Source of the DNA: Pedobacter ginsenosidimutans
GTDB lineage: Bacteria > Bacteroidota > Bacteroidia > Sphingobacteriales > Sphingobacteriaceae
Direction of reading: 5' to 3'
Assembly (NCBI RefSeq): GCF_001442625.1
Contig: NZ_LMZQ01000031.1
Span: 1-35,208 of the forward strand
Length of the DNA: 35,208 nt
Positions 26,629-33,228 of the stretch are shown here, piece by piece. Within the stretch, counting starts at the first letter, position 1, and each line of letters opens with the position of its first letter. The translations under genes were made by a program, and so were the position numbers. A model generated the notes under the pieces. The model was not told where the DNA came from. It did not search any database and was given only the letters and a program-made list of their open reading frames with translations.

Positions 26629-28566
26629 ATGAAAAAAAACAATGCCCTTTTTATGCCCCTAAAGGCATTTGGATTCTGCTACCTAATGATAATGCTAATT
26701 ATTGCGGGGTGCAAAAAAGACTTAACAAATGACTTACCAGACAATCAACTTTCAGAATTAAAAAACTGGTACGATATTGAAAAGGCTAAATCTACAGCTA
26801 AAACAGGAAGTTTACCAGGATTAACACCTCTTTGGAATACAGTGATTTCTTTCGAGGACAATAGAGGCAACCTAGTTTACGAAGTCTCATTAAGCAATCC
26901 CAATCACATTTTTTCAGCACTAACGGAAATAGACAAATCAAAATCTCAAGAATATGAGAAAAGAAGTTTATTCAAATTAGTCTTGATTAAAGATAAAAGT
27001 TCTGGCGCAACCAGTGGAGCGTACATGAACATTATTGCCGCAGACAATAAACAAAATCTTCAAGTTATACATTATAAAAAAGCGCCTGGGTTTAATGGTA
27101 ACATCCAATATTACTATATAACCGGAGCTTTTAATACTGGTTGGCGTTATACAAATGGAAAGATTGATATGAAGTACACTACCTTCAATCCATTTGGTAA
27201 AGGTGTACATACCGAGACTACAATCCCATGTGGAAGCACTCCGCGCTACGGGAATTTTTGCTTTGAATTGGAGGGTGGAGGGCAATCATGTGAAACTAAG
27301 ATCATTGGGTATGACCAAAAACTATGTCAGGTTATGAGCGATAATCCCTATGATGGTGAGGGTGAAGAGGGTGGATTCGTACCCGGAGGTCCGGAAGAAC
27401 CAACTGATACTAGCAGGGGAAAAAACTTTGGGACAGATCCTAATTGTCTGAATTGTAAAGTACCTATAAGCGATAAGGAGGAGTTTTTAGCGTATTGTAG
27501 AGGCGCGGGCTTGACTGTTAAAGCTCCTTTCCATACAACGGTAACGCTTCAAAATGGAGAGACCTATGAAGGTACGATAACCGAAATAAGAGAGTCAAAT
27601 GGAGAACTAGGCGCAGTTTATTTTGAGCCGGACGAAAGCTCCAGCCTGTTTGAGGTAGGGTACATTTATAAGATCAATGGCACTGTCCCTAGTTCTGGCA
27701 ACAATTCCTCAGGTACACCTAGTACTCTTTACATCGGAACAGGTGGACAAATAGTAAGTTTTGAATCACAGTTTCCAGACTCAGGAGGTGGTTGGACGTA
27801 TACAGAATCAAGCGCCCAGTTATTAACTAATTTATTAGGCTTAAACACAAGAGAAAGCATATTCCTAAGTAGTCATCAGGAAATAGCTAATGAAATAAAA
27901 GCCTATTTGGCCACCAATGCATATTCAATAGAAAGTAAGGAATTTGCTGGATGGGCAGTTATTTATATAATTGAAAATCCTGAAGTCCTTTTTAAAGAGC
28001 TGAGTGACAGTAATGCGCTAAATATTACTTTGCCAAACTTAGATGCTTCAGAATTAAACAGCTATCCAAAATTTAAAGCGTTAGTTAATGATTTACCAAA
28101 TTTTCTTACTCATTACCCTAATATTCTTAAAGCTTTAAGTTTAACAACAGGGCTTACAGAAAAAAGAATTAAGGAACTAATGCAACCAGGAAAAGGCCCT
28201 AAAGTAATAGTTATCAATAACCTAAAAGATGCTGATGGTAACGATGTTGTAGGACAATTTGATAATAAAAATAAAATTTTGAAGATTGATAACGGATACG
28301 TTAACGATTTAGATATAGCTAATACCCCTACCAAATATCAGGCAATTGGTTTAATTTTGACAATAACGACATTACATGAATTTGTCCATTTTGGCAGAGA
28401 TGCTAATAATTTACCTAAACGAATGGCGGGCGTGGTTACAGGTAAAGGTTCTTATGAAGCAGGCTGGTACTTCGAAGATATTATTACAGCCCCTGGTTCT
28501 AATAGATTAGAGCCTGCAAATGCACAAGAATGGTTAAGATATTATAGAGTAAAGTCCAGACAATAA
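26629..28566 (+). CDS. Large lipoprotein with C-terminal HExxH metallopeptidase-like domain
   Basis: 645 residues. Lipoprotein signal MLIIAGC with acylated Cys28, so it is exported and anchored. Residues about 40-220 form a beta-rich N-terminal domain (LTPLWNTVISFEDNRGNLVYEVSL, NIIAADNKQNLQVIHYK) resembling N-terminal regions of uncharacterised Pedobacter lipoproteins. A Gly/Pro/Glu-rich linker follows (about 243-265), then CLNCKVPISDKEEF and a small beta domain to about 370. The C-terminal helical domain holds TTLHEFVHFGRD, an HExxH zinc site at 583-587, with Glu610 or Glu616 (SYEAGWYFED) as possible third ligand. A modular export-linker-toxin-like layout and a small lipoprotein gene two bases downstream suggest an effector/immunity pair. 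It could equally be a surface protease. Function not established. Confidence 0.78.
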   Translation: MKKNNALFMPLKAFGFCYLMIMLIIAGCKKDLTNDLPDNQLSELKNWYDIEKAKSTAKTGSLPGLTPLWNTVISFEDNRGNLVYEVSLSNPNHIFSALTEIDKSKSQEYEKRSLFKLVLIKDKSSGATSGAYMNIIAADNKQNLQVIHYKKAPGFNGNIQYYYITGAFNTGWRYTNGKIDMKYTTFNPFGKGVHTETTIPCGSTPRYGNFCFELEGGGQSCETKIIGYDQKLCQVMSDNPYDGEGEEGGFVPGGPEEPTDTSRGKNFGTDPNCLNCKVPISDKEEFLAYCRGAGLTVKAPFHTTVTLQNGETYEGTITEIRESNGELGAVYFEPDESSSLFEVGYIYKINGTVPSSGNNSSGTPSTLYIGTGGQIVSFESQFPDSGGGWTYTESSAQLLTNLLGLNTRESIFLSSHQEIANEIKAYLATNAYSIESKEFAGWAVIYIIENPEVLFKELSDSNALNITLPNLDASELNSYPKFKALVNDLPNFLTHYPNILKALSLTTGLTEKRIKELMQPGKGPKVIVINNLKDADGNDVVGQFDNKNKILKIDNGYVNDLDIANTPTKYQAIGLILTITTLHEFVHFGRDANNLPKRMAGVVTGKGSYEAGWYFEDIITAPGSNRLEPANAQEWLRYYRVKSRQ

Positions 28567-28568
28567 AA

Positions 28569-29021
28569 ATGATAAACAAAACATACCTTTTCCTGATATT
28601 TTTTTGCTTAATAGCATGTAAAAGTAGTATTAAATCACCTACTCTAGCAAGTGATACAAACAAAATTATAACCAAAATATTAGATGACAAACAACTATTT
28701 AAGGATTTAGTACCGAAACCAGATACTATATTCATCATTAAGACAAAGCTGGTTAACGAGAGTTGGCCAGTCAAAACTGATAAATTTAATCTTAGCTATA
28801 TTAATTCTGATAAAAAGAATGAAGATATGATCAATCTTAGTCCAACTTCCTTTAATGATAATAGAATAAGAGTTGATTTTGGGAAAATTATTATTCAAAA
28901 CGACACTGCAAAAGTTTCTTTTGGGCTCTATGAATTCCAAAAATTTATGATTTATGATTATAAATTAGCTTATAAACTGAGTCATTGGTCAATTTATAGT
29001 AAAACGAAAAGAACACATTAG
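28569..29021 (+). CDS. Small lipoprotein, candidate immunity or partner of the HExxH protein
   Basis: 150 residues. Lipobox CLIAC with acylated Cys17, then a polar soluble domain of about 130 residues (KIITKILDDKQLFKDLVPKPDTIFI, NDTAKVSFGLYEF, KLAYKLSHWSIYSKTKRTH). Its ATG is two bases after the stop of the peptidase-like gene, so the two are co-translated. AT-rich like its neighbour. No family recognised. The same export route and tight coupling fit an immunity lipoprotein that protects against the partner in the periplasm, but a simple accessory subunit is as possible. The transcript ends at the palindrome 29052-29091. Confidence 0.7.
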   Translation: MINKTYLFLIFFCLIACKSSIKSPTLASDTNKIITKILDDKQLFKDLVPKPDTIFIIKTKLVNESWPVKTDKFNLSYINSDKKNEDMINLSPTSFNDNRIRVDFGKIIIQNDTAKVSFGLYEFQKFMIYDYKLAYKLSHWSIYSKTKRTH

Positions 29022-29051
29022 GTTTATAATATTTATTTGACATATAATTTT

Positions 29052-29091
29052 ATATAAAGGCTGTTTCGATTAATCGAAACAGCCTTTATAT
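29052..29091. terminator. Bidirectional terminator, perfect 40-bp palindrome
   Basis: The left half contains TATAAAGGCTGTTTCGAT and is mirrored exactly around 29071/29072, giving twenty perfect base pairs of inverted repeat. Runs of T/A on both sides fit intrinsic termination for the plus-strand lipoprotein gene and for the convergent minus-strand RadC-like gene, whose stop lies at 29093. Confidence 0.8.
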
Positions 29092-29092
29092 T

Positions 29093-29542
29093 TTAATCTT
29101 TAAGACATTGTTTTCTATAACTCAAATATGTTTTCGGGTTACAAATTATATAATCTATAATATCAATTTTTACTTTTTCGCAGGTATCAAAACAAATGCT
29201 TACAAAGAGTTCATCAACAGAATCTATAAAAAGTGGCCTCTCGTCACTGTAATTCAAAATGATTATACCATAAGCATTACACGCTAGTGCTAAACCTATT
29301 ATTTGTTGCACATAGTTACCGCCTTTCTCAAAATCTTGAAATTTGTACCAAGAAAAAACATGCTGTTTTTCGTTTACAAATAACACATATCGTTCATTTT
29401 CATGATTGGGTAGTGGTTTACCACTGATACGTTTTAAAAATTTAAAAGAAAACTTAGCCTTACTTACATCTAAAGGCCGCTTGAACGCTTGATAACTGAA
29501 CTTAAGCTCAGTTAAAGCAATTTGATTTTTCTGTGTTCGCAT
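29093..29542 (-). CDS. RadC/JAB-like protein with degenerate metal site
   Basis: 149 residues. The fold signature follows RadC-type MPN/JAB domains: RYVLFVNEKQHVFSWYKFQDFEKGG (compare the usual E-x-hydrophobic-Leu-Asp run), then VQQIIGLALACNAYGIIILN, and ending VKIDIIDYIICNPKTYLSYR (compare the RadC end with LDHIIIG and YVSFRE). In active relatives the middle reads HNHPSG with a later S-x2-D. Here the same place is LNYSDERPLFIDSVDE, so both metal-binding His residues are missing and only an Asp (110) may remain. It is thus probably not a metalloprotease and may be a binding or regulatory form. Start MRTQKNQ at 29542; the same four codons occur in an upstream mini-ORF at 29678. Confidence 0.7.
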   Translation of the reverse strand: MRTQKNQIALTELKFSYQAFKRPLDVSKAKFSFKFLKRISGKPLPNHENERYVLFVNEKQHVFSWYKFQDFEKGGNYVQQIIGLALACNAYGIIILNYSDERPLFIDSVDELFVSICFDTCEKVKIDIIDYIICNPKTYLSYRKQCLKD

Positions 29543-29648
29543 TTTGAAAAATTTAAATAAAAGCCCAGGTCACCGCGAACACAGTCGGAAAACCGATGAG
29601 TTGCCGGACTTTCACCGGTATGCCTAGGTATATTGTTTAAGAAAATTA
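29543..29648 (-). ncRNA. Structured leader RNA upstream of the RadC-like gene
   Basis: On the minus strand three stems can form a compact multi-branched fold: P1 CCUAGG (29628-29623) with CCUGGG (29569-29564), P2 CCGG (29618-29615) with CCGG (29607-29604) around UGAAAGU, and P3 UCGG (29596-29593) with CCGA (29588-29585) around UUUU. Between P3 and the 3' strand of P1 lies CUGUGUUCGC (29584-29575), an exact complement of the first codons of the RadC-like gene. GGUGAAAGUCCGG recalls a cobalamin-riboswitch box, but the rest of that riboswitch is absent. Stem pairing is read by eye only. Confidence 0.5.
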
Positions 29649-29678
29649 TTAATTGGATTTCTCCAACTGTGTTCGCAT
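29649..29678 (-). CDS. Nine-codon upstream ORF (MRTQLEKSN) repeating the RadC-like start
   Basis: ATG at 29678, TAA ending at 29649. Its first twelve bases, ATGCGAACACAG, are identical to the first twelve of the RadC-like gene at 29542. It lies at the 5' side of the structured leader. It may be a translated uORF, a decoy for the anti-start sequence, or simply a duplicated gene start. Confidence 0.4.
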   Translation of the reverse strand: MRTQLEKSN

Positions 29679-29834
29679 TATAAAAGTAAGAAAATAATTA
29701 CCCATATTATAGAAAAATTAAAAACATTTTATAAAAACACAATCTATTTCTACTTATACTCTATGCTTTTTATGCACTCTCAAAACTTATTGGCAAACTG
29801 AAAATGACTAATCTTATAATACCCAAGAAAGAGG

Positions 29835-30686
29835 CTAATAGGAAATAGAATCTTTTTTAATGATTTTTTTTGTACCATTAATGGTATCTACTTCTATATA
29901 AATTGTAACATGGCTTTTAAGCTGAGTTGCTGTACTTTGAAATTCCGCGACTTTAACATCAGAATTATCTATAATTCTAGTCACTGTACGATTAAGATCG
30001 TAAAAGAACCAATTATTTTTTGTCCTAGAAATAAATTTAAATTTTGAAGTTGAAATAACATTGCTCCCATCAACTAGCTTTAGCCTAAGTTCCTGATAAT
30101 GGGGTGTACTTTTTAGTACATAATTTTCATAGAAAGAGTCATAGGTCGCTTTCCAAAGAATTAAAACAGCGGGCAAATAAATAAATATGTTTTTGTTAAT
30201 TCTGAATAACCTGACTTTACCTTCCCAAAGTTTTATAAAAACATATATCATATAAATTATGAAAGGAATATAAGCCAATAAAATCTGTAGATAAAATTGA
30301 GAAGATGAAGACACATTAGGATCAGTTAAGACACTTCCGAAAAGGAAGGATGTTGCAGCAAAAACAATGAGGCATAAGTATATCCATTTAAATCTACTTT
30401 TAATAAGTCCATTGCTTACTGCCGTAAATAAAAACATGACTGTTACGTAAAAGCAAATAAATGCAACAACCGATGGCGCGAACAATACTATTTCTGAAAT
30501 TTCTAAATATTGAAAAATTGGGATCTTTAAACATGTTTTATAAAAAAAGTGAAGCTTTAAAATTCCATAAACAGAAGAAAGAATTAAAATATACCCCACT
30601 ATAGACGGCAAAGATTCTAATAGCCCTTTTGTCTCCTTTGGTTCTTGGCTATTCTTTAAGTTTTTAAGTTGTTGTAGGGAGAGCAT
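29835..30686 (-). CDS. Hypothetical membrane protein (5 TM) with C-terminal soluble domain
   Basis: 283 residues. Five predicted membrane helices at about 27-48, 64-90, 100-120, 131-154 and 165-185, then a soluble region of about 95 residues rich in beta strands (HYQELRLKLVDGSNVISTSKFKFISR, SHVTIYIEVDTING). No signal peptide and no recognised family. It lies nine bases downstream of the 248-residue gene and is surely co-transcribed with it. Base composition is AT-rich like the whole 25.6-32 kb block. The soluble tail may sense or bind something at the membrane face; this is a guess from layout only. Confidence 0.7.
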   Translation of the reverse strand: MLSLQQLKNLKNSQEPKETKGLLESLPSIVGYILILSSVYGILKLHFFYKTCLKIPIFQYLEISEIVLFAPSVVAFICFYVTVMFLFTAVSNGLIKSRFKWIYLCLIVFAATSFLFGSVLTDPNVSSSSQFYLQILLAYIPFIIYMIYVFIKLWEGKVRLFRINKNIFIYLPAVLILWKATYDSFYENYVLKSTPHYQELRLKLVDGSNVISTSKFKFISRTKNNWFFYDLNRTVTRIIDNSDVKVAEFQSTATQLKSHVTIYIEVDTINGTKKIIKKDSISY

Positions 30687-30695
30687 TATATAAAG

Positions 30696-31442
30696 TTAAT
30701 CTAGTAAATGATATCCTTTTATTAAAATTTCTTGAATTTCTTTTAATCCAAATTCTATTGCCTTTTTAAAAATGGTTTTCTTCGCCTCAGAAGCAAGTTC
30801 TTTTAGTAATGGCAAGCTTTTCCTAGCAATTTTTGCAAAAAACTTTGATATCTTTCTTATTATCTCTTTTTTAGTACTGTTTTGGACTGTATCTCTTATC
30901 TCAATTGCATCCTGTATTAATTCTCTGTTTGATTCAGGATCTCTATTCAAAACATCGATGCATAGAATAGCAAATTGCTCAATAAGTAGTTGTCTTTCTA
31001 ATTCAAAAGGGACAGAATCAGCATCTTCATCTAGTATTTCAAAATCAGCAGAATAAAGATCTTCATAATAATTCCTTATTTTATCTTTTGAATTCAACAC
31101 TAAATCATTGTATGCATTAACGAATGAAATCCAGTTGATAAAATGAGCTTCTACATCTTTTATATAAACACCAAAAGTTGTTTTCGTTACTTTATTCGGA
31201 TCATAAGGTAACATTTCAATTGAGCATTTAACGCCTACGTTTATTGTATAATTAAAATCAAATACCTTAAAGCTGAAATCATGATCTCTTTCTTTATCGA
31301 AATATTCAAAAATCCATGCCTCAGTTTCTTGGTGTTCGACGAATGTTATAATTTCACAGTTTTCCTCGGCCAGCATTCTAAATTTAGGAAAATATTTTTG
31401 TAGGATTCGGATATAATTAAGTGCTAAATTTTTATAAGGCAT
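30696..31442 (-). CDS. Hypothetical soluble protein (248 aa), partner of the membrane protein
   Basis: No signal peptide. N-terminal half (1-110) is mixed alpha/beta with acidic and aromatic residues (ETEAWIFEYFDKERDHDFSFKVFDF, INVGVKCSIEMLPYD). The C-terminal half is helical and very basic (KKEIIRKISKFFAKIARKSLPLL, AKKTIFKKAIEFGLKEIQEIL), which could bind membrane, nucleic acid or the partner protein. It is the first gene of a two-gene operon with the membrane protein. No family recognised. Such soluble-plus-membrane gene pairs in accessory DNA are sometimes anti-phage or stress systems, but nothing here proves that. Confidence 0.68.
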   Translation of the reverse strand: MPYKNLALNYIRILQKYFPKFRMLAEENCEIITFVEHQETEAWIFEYFDKERDHDFSFKVFDFNYTINVGVKCSIEMLPYDPNKVTKTTFGVYIKDVEAHFINWISFVNAYNDLVLNSKDKIRNYYEDLYSADFEILDEDADSVPFELERQLLIEQFAILCIDVLNRDPESNRELIQDAIEIRDTVQNSTKKEIIRKISKFFAKIARKSLPLLKELASEAKKTIFKKAIEFGLKEIQEILIKGYHLLD

Positions 31443-31546
31443 AATTTAAATGTTAATGAAACAAATATAATAAGTCAACTATGCATATTTTCAGCTATTT
31501 ATCGACAATTTGATTTTATAAACATTGGAAAGACTAATATTCTTTT

Positions 31547-31885
31547 CTATTTATAATAAATAATGACTTTCTTAACAAACACTTCCATCCTATCTTTTAA
31601 CGACTGCAATTGTTCATAAGCAGCATCTATCCCCATCATTGGATCTTTAATCTGTAAACGCTCTAACCGCTTAGATTCGCCGCCACTAATTCTCTTTTCA
31701 AGTTCTAAAAACTCTTCAGGTGTTTGCCAACGTTTAATTTCAGGATCGTATATCCAATGCTTAGCAGCTTTTGCTTGCTGATAGATAGCATAGCAAGTTA
31801 CCGATGGCTTCGCTGGTTCTTCATATTTATAGTTCTCCCGTTTCTGTTCTAACTCGCTTTTACGTATAAGTTCTTTAGGCTTCAT
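31547..31885 (-). CDS. Hypothetical protein (112 aa)
   Basis: Soluble, charged protein: N-terminal helix MKPKELIRKSELEQKRENYK, middle CYAIYQQAKAAKHWIYDPEI followed by RWQTPEEFLELEKRISGG, and a C-terminal helix LQSLKDRMEVFVKKVIIYYK. No motif or family recognised. It sits 23 bases after the tiny 32-aa ORF on the same strand and 104 bases before the two-gene unknown module, so it may share a transcript with either. Likely a small accessory-region protein. Confidence 0.6.
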   Translation of the reverse strand: MKPKELIRKSELEQKRENYKYEEPAKPSVTCYAIYQQAKAAKHWIYDPEIKRWQTPEEFLELEKRISGGESKRLERLQIKDPMMGIDAAYEQLQSLKDRMEVFVKKVIIYYK

Positions 31886-31908
31886 TTTGCTAGTTTAAAT
31901 ATAGCTTC

Positions 31909-32007
31909 TTACTTCTTCTTACGTTCCTTAGGTTTGTCAGTAATTTGATTTAAAGTTGCAGCCTCTTTCAATAAATAGCGTTTTATAAGTTCGAATAACT
32001 CTTTCAT
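31909..32007 (-). CDS. Possible small peptide (32 aa)
   Basis: ATG at 32007, stop at 31909. The peptide begins MKELFELIKRYLLKEAATL and ends KERKKK: an amphipathic helix with a basic tail. It precedes the 112-aa gene by 23 bases. Small size leaves real doubt. Confidence 0.35.
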   Translation of the reverse strand: MKELFELIKRYLLKEAATLNQITDKPKERKKK

Positions 32008-32178
32008 ACAATTTTAGTTTATGTAATACAACCACGTGTTTCTAATTTCACAACATCTGGCCACAACAAAAATACTAAAAATATTAGTAATTAAAATACC
32101 TGTTTTCAACACTCCTATTAAGTGTAATGACCAAGAAAACACTAGATCAATGCCTTAGTTTATTAAATCGACCCAATT

Positions 32179-32387
32179 ATTATATTATCCTACCCGCGAT
32201 TTATATTACTGCACCCGTGATTTATATTACCGCACCCGCGATTTACATTATCGTACCCGCGTTTTATATTATCGTACCCGCGTTTTATATTATTGCACCC
32301 GCGTTTTATATTATTGCACCCGCGTTTTATATTATTGCACCCGCGTTTTATATTATTGCACCCGCGTTTTATATTACCGTACATTGG
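32179..32387. repeat. Tandem array of a 21-bp unit (nine copies plus a partial)
   Basis: Units start at 32179, 32200, 32221, 32242, 32263, 32284, 32305, 32326 and 32347, with a partial copy from 32368. The unit core is TATTATTGCACCCGCG. The last four full copies are identical and the left ones diverge stepwise, which fits growth from the right end. Because 21 is a multiple of three, both strands stay open: the plus frame would read FYIIAPA repeats and the minus frame NIKRGCN repeats. I judge the reading frames a by-product. No spacers, so not CRISPR. Confidence 0.9.
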
Positions 32388-32426
32388 ATCGAGGAAATTT
32401 ATTGGGACAAAAACCACATTTATCCT

Positions 32427-32517
32427 CAGCCAAAACACATATTAAATACATTATTTTGGCTGCCAATATTTTATTTATTCACAGCCAAAATTGTATATTA
32501 TAAGTGTATTCTGGCTA
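32427..32517. repeat. Tandemly duplicated inverted repeat (period 55 bp)
   Basis: CAGCCAAAA (32427-32435) with TTTTGGCTG (32454-32462), then CAGCCAAAA (32482-32490) with TTCTGGCTA (32509-32517). Each pair can form a hairpin and the whole unit repeats after 55 bases. Confidence 0.7.
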
Positions 32518-32575
32518 CAGATAATTTATTAACAAGGCGGGTTATATGACCAAGAACCACCCCCCCTCACCAATA

Positions 32576-32703
32576 AACCCAGTAGCAACGGAAATCCTTT
32601 TTATTGCTTAAGACCCATCTCTCCTATTATTGCTGCTGGTAGCACAAAATTTGCAATAAAAAGATTGGAGTGAATAACGGGGCTGCAGCACCCACGGAGG
32701 TAG
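32576..32703. repeat. Interspersed hairpin element
   Basis: Left arm AATCCTTTTTATTGC (about 32594-32608) pairs with right arm GCAATAAAAAGATT (about 32653-32666), apart from one bulged C. It is flanked by AGCAACGGA on the left and GGGGCTGCAGCACCCACGGA on the right. I recall this layout as a frequent non-coding repeat in Pedobacter/Flavobacterium genomes. Copies elsewhere in the genome cannot be checked here. Confidence 0.55.
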
Positions 32704-32859
32704 AATGTTCGTTTTCAAATGAAAATGCGCAAACTAATTGCAGACTACCCAAACCTGCCGATGAAATTGGTATAAACTATACATAAAGGAGAAGAATTGG
32801 TTCTTACGGCCCAACCGATGAAAATGGCAACATGTAATAGAAGGTATTTTTTAATAGTC

Positions 32860-32914
32860 GAAACAAAAGACATTTGTCCTTCGACAAGCTCAGGATGACA
32901 ATGTTTTTTGTTTC
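32860..32914. repeat. Interspersed hairpin repeat with CTTCGACAAGCTCAGGAT loop
   Basis: Left arm GAAACAAAAGACATTTGTC (32860-32878) and right arm GACAATGTTTTTTGTTTC (32897-32914) are nearly perfect complements around the loop 32879-32896. The loop sequence is a very common intergenic repeat in Bacteroidota, as I remember it. Confidence 0.65.
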
Positions 32915-33013
32915 TTCTAATTGCAGCCCCCAACCCCTCCAAAATTAGGAGCGGAATTGGAGGCTACAAATAGGGGCTTCGACAGACTACCATTGAGAGA
33001 TTCAAAAGAAAGG

Positions 33014-33156
33014 TTGTCATCTCGATCCGATAGCTATCGGATGGAATGCAACGGAATGCAGAGATCTTTGAATCAAATTATTGAAATGAAATTAAAAGAT
33101 TTCTCCTCCAAAGGAGTTCCTTCGGAACACTACGGCCGAAATGACGATACTTCCAG
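33014..33156. repeat. Interspersed inverted-repeat element (TTGTCATCTCGA ... TGACGA type)
   Basis: Outer ends TTGTCATCTCGA (33014-33025) and CGAAATGACGA (about 33137-33147) are inverted copies. Inside are a perfect 18-bp palindrome ATCCGATAGCTATCGGAT (33025-33042), complementary arms AGATCTTT and AAAGATTTCT, and a small stem GTTC-CTTCGG-GAAC (33116-33128). I recall this as a multi-copy element of Sphingobacteriaceae. The 89-codon frame across it is not a gene. Confidence 0.6.
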
Positions 33157-33228
33157 ATCATTTATCTCCTTAAAAACCTCCTGTCATTAATATTTTATCC
33201 CTTAGACTGATATTTTTAAAAAAATCAA

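Noticed and set aside
29560..29640. Cobalamin riboswitch on the minus strand
   Set aside because: Only GGUGAAAGUCCGG matches. The GGGAA segment, the CCCGCAACUGU box and the B12 box are missing and the gene is not B12-related.
32179..32387. CRISPR-like array
   Set aside because: Units abut directly with no unique spacers and no cas genes are near.
32127..32549. 140-codon plus-strand frame (and an 82-codon minus frame) across the 21-bp array
   Set aside because: The frames stay open only because the repeat length is a multiple of three. The FYIIAPA or NIKRGCN repeats have no protein character and the flanks are non-coding.
32921..33190. 89-codon plus-strand frame
   Set aside because: Lies wholly in the interspersed inverted-repeat element.
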